From positions 24,310-88,309 of IMG/VR virus record IMGVR_UViG_3300009177_000031: 64,000 bases of DNA, one strand, 5' to 3'. Source of the DNA: a virus. Of the stretch, positions 58,719 to 64,000 are shown one piece after another (the stretch's first letter is position 1; every line of letters begins with the position of its first letter). The notes beneath the pieces are model-generated. The model was given only the letters and a program-made list of their open reading frames with translations, ran no database searches and had not been told where the DNA came from. A program made the position numbers and the translations under genes.

Positions 58719-59875
58719 ACGAACCGATCAAATGCGCGCTCTGCGAGTTCCGTGGTCACACGCTCGCGAGGCACGTTTGGGTGGTTCACAACGTCAACCC
58801 TGTTGACTACACGATCGAACACGGCGCTTTGCTGTCGCCGTATGGAGTGCAGAAGATGAAGGAGCTGAAGATGCGTGAGCCGTTCAAGACGAAGACCGTG
58901 AAGATGTCCGAGTTGTTCTCCAACTGGACGCAGGCGTTTGCAGAGGACAACACCTACGAGGTGGGCGTCGAGGATCATCCGCTGATCCCCACGCTCGATC
59001 CGAACTACAGCTTCCCGGAGGACGCAGCGCTCGAAGTGCTGACGCTTCTGGAGAAGAAGGTGCGGAACAACCTGTGGGTGCAGGGACCGACGCAAGCCGG
59101 CAAGTCGACGCTGATCCAGAACCTCGCAGCGGTGATTCGACGTCCGCTGTTCCGCCTCAATTGCAACGTACACATGACGCCGTCGCACTTCTTCGGCAAG
59201 ACGCGCGCTCGCGCTGGCGAGACCTACTTCATGTACGGCGTGATCGTGAAGTGGATGCGCACGCCTGGCGCGTGGCTTCTGATGGACGAGTACGACACGC
59301 TCGACACGGAATGCACCAACGCGCTCAAGAGCGTGCTGGAGTTCCCTCGTCGCGCGTGCCTGACCGAGCATGACGACGAGATGGTGGAAGGCCATCCTGA
59401 CAATCGGCTCATCGTCGCGTGCAACACGCGCGGTCGCGGCGACGACACCGGAATGTTCATCAACACGCAGGTGCAATCGATCGCCGATCTCGCGCGGTTC
59501 AACGGCTACATCGAGATCGACTACATCGGCGAGGAGCAAGAGAAGGCGCTTCTCGCGAAGATGTTCGAGAACGTTCCGAAGAAGGCGATCGACAACATCG
59601 TGGCGGTGGCGAACAAGACGCGCGAGCAGTTCAAGCGTGGGCAGCTCGCGCGCGTCATCTCGACGGCAGAAGCGATCAACTGGTGCGAGAACTACGCGCT
59701 GTTCTACACCGGTCATCACAGCGCGCGCATCTCGTTCCTCAACGGCTACGACGAGGTTTCGCGCACCGCGGTGAAGGAGCTGATCAACAACGCGTTTGGA
59801 CAAGAGGACAGCGAAGTCCTCAACGACGCGCGTGCGGCTGCGCGTGCTGCGGACGCTGCGACCGACGAGGGATGA
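58715..59875 (+). CDS. CobS/MoxR-like AAA+ ATPase
   Basis: 386 residues, ATGA overlap. N-terminal C2H2-like finger (CALCEFRGHTLARHVWVVH), then a MoxR/CobS AAA+ domain: Walker A GPTQAGKS with K130, HFFGKTRARAGETYF, Walker B WLLMDEYDTLD, sensor VACNTRGRGDDTG, and a lid helix. Works with the VWA protein encoded two genes downstream; such pairs act as chaperones or metal-insertion machines in bacteria and also occur in large phages. Here their client is unknown. Confidence 0.82.
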   Translation: MNEPIKCALCEFRGHTLARHVWVVHNVNPVDYTIEHGALLSPYGVQKMKELKMREPFKTKTVKMSELFSNWTQAFAEDNTYEVGVEDHPLIPTLDPNYSFPEDAALEVLTLLEKKVRNNLWVQGPTQAGKSTLIQNLAAVIRRPLFRLNCNVHMTPSHFFGKTRARAGETYFMYGVIVKWMRTPGAWLLMDEYDTLDTECTNALKSVLEFPRRACLTEHDDEMVEGHPDNRLIVACNTRGRGDDTGMFINTQVQSIADLARFNGYIEIDYIGEEQEKALLAKMFENVPKKAIDNIVAVANKTREQFKRGQLARVISTAEAINWCENYALFYTGHHSARISFLNGYDEVSRTAVKELINNAFGQEDSEVLNDARAAARAADAATDEG

Positions 59876-59876
59876 C

Positions 59877-60485
59877 GTGCCGGCGCGTCCAAACGGTGCG
59901 GTGATGGCGTGGTGGTACCTCACGTGCGGACCTGGAAACGCGCACTGCTTCATCGCGGTGTTCGTCCACAACGTGCGTGACGAGCTGATGGTGTGCATCG
60001 CCGAAGGGAAGTCGAGCATGCTCGGCTTTCCAAAGGACGACTACATCACGAAGCAAGGCTGGTGCTACGAGAGCGGCTCGCTCACCACGCGTCGCCAGGC
60101 GTACGGTCGAGCGCTGAAGTACGCGTACGAGATCGTGAGGGAGCGAATCAATCGCGACTTCAAATGCGCCGCACACTCGTTCAACGAGAACACCGGTACG
60201 GACGAAGACGCGGCGATGAGTAGGTGGGAGCGCATCCACGACACGTTGCAGAACCTCACGCTGTCGCAGACTCCCCGGCCGGACTGGTGGCCTACGAAGG
60301 GGAACCTCTGGTGGATGCCGAACCGCTCCTTGGAGCGGCGAGAAGATCTCCACCAGGAAGGGTTCGATCTCGTCGGTTTGGTAAACAGTGCACACAGCGC
60401 CACGAGCAAGCGGCGCAGGAAGAAGCGAAACCATGCTAGGACGTACCGCCGCGTCGGACGATTCCTCGTCCGTGCAAAGGACTAA
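59877..60485 (+). CDS. Hypothetical protein between CobS- and CobT-like genes
   Basis: 202 residues from GTG 59877 (GAGGGA upstream); ATG 59904 is also possible. Contains AWWYLTCGPGNAHCFIAVFV and GTDEDAAMSRWERIHDTL. C-terminal end is basic (KRRRKKRNHARTYRRVGRF). Position suggests association with the AAA+/VWA pair. Not recognised. Confidence 0.58.
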   Translation: MPARPNGAVMAWWYLTCGPGNAHCFIAVFVHNVRDELMVCIAEGKSSMLGFPKDDYITKQGWCYESGSLTTRRQAYGRALKYAYEIVRERINRDFKCAAHSFNENTGTDEDAAMSRWERIHDTLQNLTLSQTPRPDWWPTKGNLWWMPNRSLERREDLHQEGFDLVGLVNSAHSATSKRRRKKRNHARTYRRVGRFLVRAKD

Positions 60486-60489
60486 GGCG

Positions 60490-62634
60490 ATGTCGAAGAT
60501 GAGCCTGAACCGTCGTGCGATGCTGGAGTTGATCCAGCGTTACGAGCACGGAATGGAATCCGCGATCCAGATGCAAACGAGCCTCTACAACTTGAGGGTC
60601 GTTTTCGAGGGAACGCGCGCATTCACCGATGGCAACACGATCACGCTCCCAAACGTGCGCGTGTTTGCTCAGCACGACCACATCAGCGACGAGGACATCG
60701 AGAACGCTCGCGCGTACTTCATGGCGCTGCGCGGCTACGCGTGGCAACAGGCTGCGCGCATCGTCGAGAGCGATCTCGACTTCCTCAAGGTGTGGCAGGC
60801 GAAGCATGGCTCGTTTGCGCTCGCGCTGCACAACGCGCTCGACGACATCCGAATCGAGCATCGATTCGGCAAGACGGCGCAGGGCATCCAAGAGGCGATG
60901 GACTTCATGCGCGAGACGTGGCTGTGGCCACGCTACGTGCGGAAGAAGGAGCGTGGCACGTTCGACGTGATGTACGAGATGCTGGTCGGTTTGCAGTGCT
61001 TCATGAAGCACTACGAGTCGATCGAGTCGCATCCGCTGTGGAACGCGCTCGATCCTGCGGTGCAATCGTGGGTGCGCCGCAACCAGGACGATCTCGACGT
61101 CGCGTACGACACGCTCAAGATGGAGAAGCGCAAGGGCACCGAGCGCCTCACCGAGTGTGTCGAGCGCATGATCGCCCGGTGGAGCGAGGAGTACGCGCTG
61201 GTCGAGCCGCTGTGTCCGAAGTCGGAAGCCAAGGCTGTCGAAGACGACACCAAGGCGAAGCGAAAGGACACGCAGTTCGACAACTTCTTCGGTGCGCTTC
61301 AGAAGAAGCTCGGTGAGCAAAAGAAGAAGCTCGTCGGCACCGAGGAAGAGAAGCAGATGGACGAGATGGCGGACCTACTCACGAACGCCATGAAGCCTCC
61401 GCTTCTGTTCGTCACGCTCGGACCGCGCGTCACCACGTTCGTCTCTGCGCCGTTTGCAGGGAAGTACGTGCAGCGCGTGGAACCGGTTCCAGCGCCAGAC
61501 AACAAGGAAGGCTGGGAGCGGCTGACGCAGCTCGGTGCGAACGAGTCGCGTACGATCGTGCTGCACCCACCGGATCCGCGTTTGGAGCAAGCGCTCGACA
61601 AGGCGATGGGCGACCTGGTGGGCGCGATGATGAGCGCTGCGGCTGAGGTGCAGAAGGAAGCGCAGAAGGCAATCGACGACGCGCAAGCGCACATCGAGCG
61701 GTTGCCGGAAGACGAGAAGGCGTACCTCGTCTATTCGACGAAGAACGATCGCTTCGAGCGCACGCCAGAAGCATCACCGACGGACCTGAAGCGCATGCGC
61801 GATCAGGTGCAGCAGCACGTCGGTATCGTGAAGAACCGTTTGCAGGTGCTGCTACGTTCGCGTACGCGAACGCGGTGGCGCGGCAATCGCGAGGAAGGCG
61901 AGGAGTTGGATCAGAACTCGGTCGCCGACATCGCGATGGGTCGCATCCTGAACAACAACGACCCGAGGCCGTTTCGCGTCCGTGTCGAGTCCGACGACTT
62001 GCTCGACACCGCGTCCATGCTGTTGGTGGACTCGTCTGGCTCGATGCAGGGGCGCAAGCTTCAGCTCGCTCGGTGGGCTGCGCTGTGCTTCGCGGAGGCG
62101 CTTGACCTGTCGAAGATGCGCTTCTCGCTGGCTGCGTTTTCGTCCATCGAGGACGAATGGCAGGAGTCGTATCAGCACGCGAGCGAAGCGGACCGCGAGC
62201 TGTATGGTCGCTTCGGTGCGCTCTACATCGAGACGTGTAAGACGTTCGACGAACCATGGCGTGCGGTCGCAAACCGCGTTCCTCGTCTCGGTTCGGTGAA
62301 CGAAGCGAACTACGACGCGGATAGCGTGCGGTGGGCTGGCTCGCAGCTGCTAGCTCAGAAGGCGTCACGGCGCGTTCTGTTCGTGTTCAGCGACGGTTTG
62401 CCTGCAACGAGCGAGATGCCATTGCAGGTGGCTCGTCAGCAACGTCATTTGAAGGACGTTGTCAAAGCGCTGATGGGGCAAGGCGTCGAGGTTGTCGGCG
62501 TTGGCATCTGCGACGAAAGCGTTCGGTTCTACTATCCGAACCACGTCGTGATACACAACGCAAACGACCTGCCCAAAGTGGTCATGAACCAAATGGAGTT
62601 TTTGCTGCTTCACCGTCGCTCATCACGACGGTGA
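60490..62634 (+). CDS. CobT-like VWA-domain protein
   Basis: 714 residues from ATG 60490 (60499 possible); open frame further up overlaps the previous gene. N-terminal half helical with IEHRFGKTAQGIQEAMDFM, an acidic/Lys-rich middle, and a von Willebrand A domain with MIDAS motif DSSGS at 514-518 (LLVDSSGSMQGRK) and FVFSDGLPA near residue 635. Layout equals cobaltochelatase CobT: a scaffold whose VWA domain binds the AAA+ partner. No cobalamin gene is seen, so the function is not B12 synthesis in any visible way. Confidence 0.8.
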   Translation: MSKMSLNRRAMLELIQRYEHGMESAIQMQTSLYNLRVVFEGTRAFTDGNTITLPNVRVFAQHDHISDEDIENARAYFMALRGYAWQQAARIVESDLDFLKVWQAKHGSFALALHNALDDIRIEHRFGKTAQGIQEAMDFMRETWLWPRYVRKKERGTFDVMYEMLVGLQCFMKHYESIESHPLWNALDPAVQSWVRRNQDDLDVAYDTLKMEKRKGTERLTECVERMIARWSEEYALVEPLCPKSEAKAVEDDTKAKRKDTQFDNFFGALQKKLGEQKKKLVGTEEEKQMDEMADLLTNAMKPPLLFVTLGPRVTTFVSAPFAGKYVQRVEPVPAPDNKEGWERLTQLGANESRTIVLHPPDPRLEQALDKAMGDLVGAMMSAAAEVQKEAQKAIDDAQAHIERLPEDEKAYLVYSTKNDRFERTPEASPTDLKRMRDQVQQHVGIVKNRLQVLLRSRTRTRWRGNREEGEELDQNSVADIAMGRILNNNDPRPFRVRVESDDLLDTASMLLVDSSGSMQGRKLQLARWAALCFAEALDLSKMRFSLAAFSSIEDEWQESYQHASEADRELYGRFGALYIETCKTFDEPWRAVANRVPRLGSVNEANYDADSVRWAGSQLLAQKASRRVLFVFSDGLPATSEMPLQVARQQRHLKDVVKALMGQGVEVVGVGICDESVRFYYPNHVVIHNANDLPKVVMNQMEFLLLHRRSSRR

Positions 62635-62671
62635 GGCGAGAAGGCTTCAGCAAACCGAGAAGGAGATGCAG

Positions 62672-63757
62672 ATGGCAAAGCACGAAGAGATGATCAAGAA
62701 GCTGTTCACCAAGTACGTGAAGCCGATGAAGCTTCCGCCGCGCTTGGCTGGACAAATCAACCACGCGATGGAAGCGGCTGCGAAGAAGTCGAAGGGCGAC
62801 GTGAAGGCCACGAAGAAGGCCATCAAGGCGTACCTGACCGAGCGTGGCTACGATCCGGAAACCGGCAAGAAGCTTCCCAAGGCGAAGCGCGCGAAGGCGA
62901 AGAAGGAGGCAAAGGCGAAAGCGAAGGCTCGCAAGACACGCGAGGAGAACGACGACAACGGCGACGAGGAGAGGCCGAAGAAGAAGTCGAAGAAGTCCGA
63001 CGCCGACCCGGCGAAGGAGAAGCTCGAAGCCGCTGGCGCGAAGAAGGCGCTGAAGGGCGATGCTGACACCGGCGTTCCGGCTGGCAACATCGACCTGCGC
63101 AAGCTCAATCGGCCTACGATGAAGGGCATGGCGAAGGATCTCGGCATTGGCTACAAGAAGAAGTGGACCGACGACGAGCTGCGCACGAAGCTCGCGAAGT
63201 CGATGATCGGCATCGACGACAAGGTCATGAAGGAGATCGCGAAAGCGGATCCTGCCAAGATCGAGGGTCTCGACAACTGCATCGGCGTGTTGCTCGATCT
63301 CTCGAAGGCCATCTGCATCACGTGTCCGGCGCAAACGGACTGCCGCAAGCAGTTCGAGGCGCACCGCAGCGATGGCTTCAAGGTGTTCGCGACGCTTCAG
63401 CCTGGCTCGACGCAGAGCGATCCTACGGTCGTTCCTGCGGCGAACCTGACGAAGAAGTCGTCGCCGATGCCGAAGCCGGTCGATGCGTTCAACGCCGATC
63501 GCAAGATCGAGGTGTACGACTTCGAGAAGGTCAAGGAGCTTCCGAAGGTCGAAGTCGACGGTGCGAAGGTCAAGTCGAACATGGAGCACAAGGCGTTCCT
63601 GCGCGCGGTGAAGAAGACCGTGCCGGAAACGCTCGGCGAGTTCCGTGACGTCGTGATCAAGCACTACAACGCCGAGCCGACGGACACGGACGCGGTGAAG
63701 CTGACCATGTGGTTCGCGCGGTATTGCACCGCGCTCGAAGTCATCAAGTTGGTGTGA
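62672..63757 (+). CDS. Lys/Ala-rich hypothetical protein
   Basis: 361 residues; ATG 62672 lies 6 bases after AAGGAG (ATG 62666 is too close). Helical start (AKHEEMIKKLFTKYVKPM), a very Lys-rich, charged linker (residues about 65-120), then a folded part with CIGVLLDLSKAICITCPAQTDC, a four-cysteine cluster. May bind nucleic acid. Not recognised. Confidence 0.63.
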   Translation: MAKHEEMIKKLFTKYVKPMKLPPRLAGQINHAMEAAAKKSKGDVKATKKAIKAYLTERGYDPETGKKLPKAKRAKAKKEAKAKAKARKTREENDDNGDEERPKKKSKKSDADPAKEKLEAAGAKKALKGDADTGVPAGNIDLRKLNRPTMKGMAKDLGIGYKKKWTDDELRTKLAKSMIGIDDKVMKEIAKADPAKIEGLDNCIGVLLDLSKAICITCPAQTDCRKQFEAHRSDGFKVFATLQPGSTQSDPTVVPAANLTKKSSPMPKPVDAFNADRKIEVYDFEKVKELPKVEVDGAKVKSNMEHKAFLRAVKKTVPETLGEFRDVVIKHYNAEPTDTDAVKLTMWFARYCTALEVIKLV

Positions 63758-63774
63758 AGGTCAAGAAGTATCCA

Positions 63775-63810
63775 CCAGGGACTGTCGAACACACGCTAAA
63801 CAGTCTCTGG
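63775..63810 (+). other. Leader hairpin before the last gene
   Basis: CCAGGGACTGT (63775-63785) pairs with ACAGTCTCTGG (63800-63810) over 11 bp with one G-U, loop 14 bases, in the 116-base gap between genes. No T-run follows. Confidence 0.6.
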
Positions 63811-63873
63811 TCTTTCATCAAAGAGCGTGAGCAACGTCTGTTTACAAACGTGACCGTAGAAGGAGCATCTCAA

Positions 63874-64000
63874 ATGGCGAAGAAGGCAAAGGCTGCGAAG
63901 AAGTCCAAGAAGTCCGACAAGGCCGCGAAGGGCGAGAAGGCGCCCAAGAAGAAGGGCCTGTCGATCAGCATCGTCCAGGTGCCCACCAACTTCGTGCTGA
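63874..64000 (+). CDS. Lys/Ala-rich protein, 3' end outside window
   Basis: ATG 63874 with AAGGAG upstream; 42 codons visible. N terminus resembles histone-like tails (AKKAKAAKKSKKSDKAAKGE). The same frame is open back to GTG 63754, which overlaps the previous stop (GTGA) and would add 40 residues; which start is used cannot be decided. The gene runs off the window end. Confidence 0.55.
   Translation, partial: MAKKAKAAKKSKKSDKAAKGEKAPKKKGLSISIVQVPTNFVL

Noticed and set aside
58676-60019. 447-codon minus-strand frame
   Set aside because: Antisense to the CobS-like gene and its neighbours, whose motifs are clear on the + strand.
1-64000. tRNA genes, CRISPR arrays, insertion sequences, attachment sites
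   Set aside because: Gene-free stretches were read for cloverleaf stems, spaced repeats and terminal inverted repeats; none convincing. This was done by eye, so degenerate tRNAs could be missed.

Overview
The window is a GC-rich 64-kb stretch of a double-stranded DNA tailed phage (or prophage) genome with a contractile tail (myovirus morphology). About 85 genes can be supported, all on the + strand, tightly packed with ATGA/GTGA stop-start overlaps and AAGGAG-type ribosome sites. No terminase, portal or DNA polymerase lies inside the window, so it is part of a considerably larger genome. Nothing in the sequence identifies the host. No tRNA, IS element or CRISPR array was seen.

Layout. 1-6664: a large SNF2-family helicase (its 5' end may lie outside the window), a small unknown protein, a MuF-like minor head protein, a kinase of the HipA/PI3-4-kinase-like fold, and the prohead protease. 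6666-13765: candidate decoration and scaffold proteins, the major capsid protein (with an apparent Ig/Fn3-like insertion), a terminator, then neck and connector proteins. 13775-29970: sheath, tube, tail assembly chaperones, tape measure with a lytic transglycosylase-like segment, and baseplate hub, spike, LysM/gp25-like and J-like proteins. 29980-39052: beta-helix tailspike, BppU-like and other tail-tip proteins, a one-TM coiled-coil protein, and a three-copy repeat-domain family.

39172-45851 is a replication block: UvsW-like helicase, DnaB-like helicase, DnaG-like primase and small genes between them, closed by a rho-independent terminator. 45998-57180 is an accessory region of small, often zinc-ribbon proteins. 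It holds the most unusual locus: a GHKL ATPase joined to an HExxH metalloprotease motif, overlapping a complete response-regulator receiver protein, then a predicted lipoprotein. This locus is preceded and followed by two related RNA leaders whose second hairpin shows compensatory base changes. 57199-57663 encodes a lytic transglycosylase-like protein whose reading frame contains a perfect 15-bp inverted repeat. 57826-64000 carries a CobS-like AAA+ ATPase and a CobT-like VWA protein plus Lys-rich proteins.

Regulation visible in the sequence: two long gene-free gaps (39053-39171 and 57664-57825) share a composite element, two CAGATCT boxes followed by GTCAGAGGCRTGTCGTA. This is a good candidate for a phage-specific promoter or operator at the start of the replication block and the CobS/CobT block. 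Terminators are visible after the major capsid gene and after the primase gene. The two or three proteins most likely to be new biology are the GHKL-protease/receiver pair with its paired RNA leaders, the head-cluster kinase, and the processing-motif candidate (HDGG) shared by the scaffold-like and capsid proteins.
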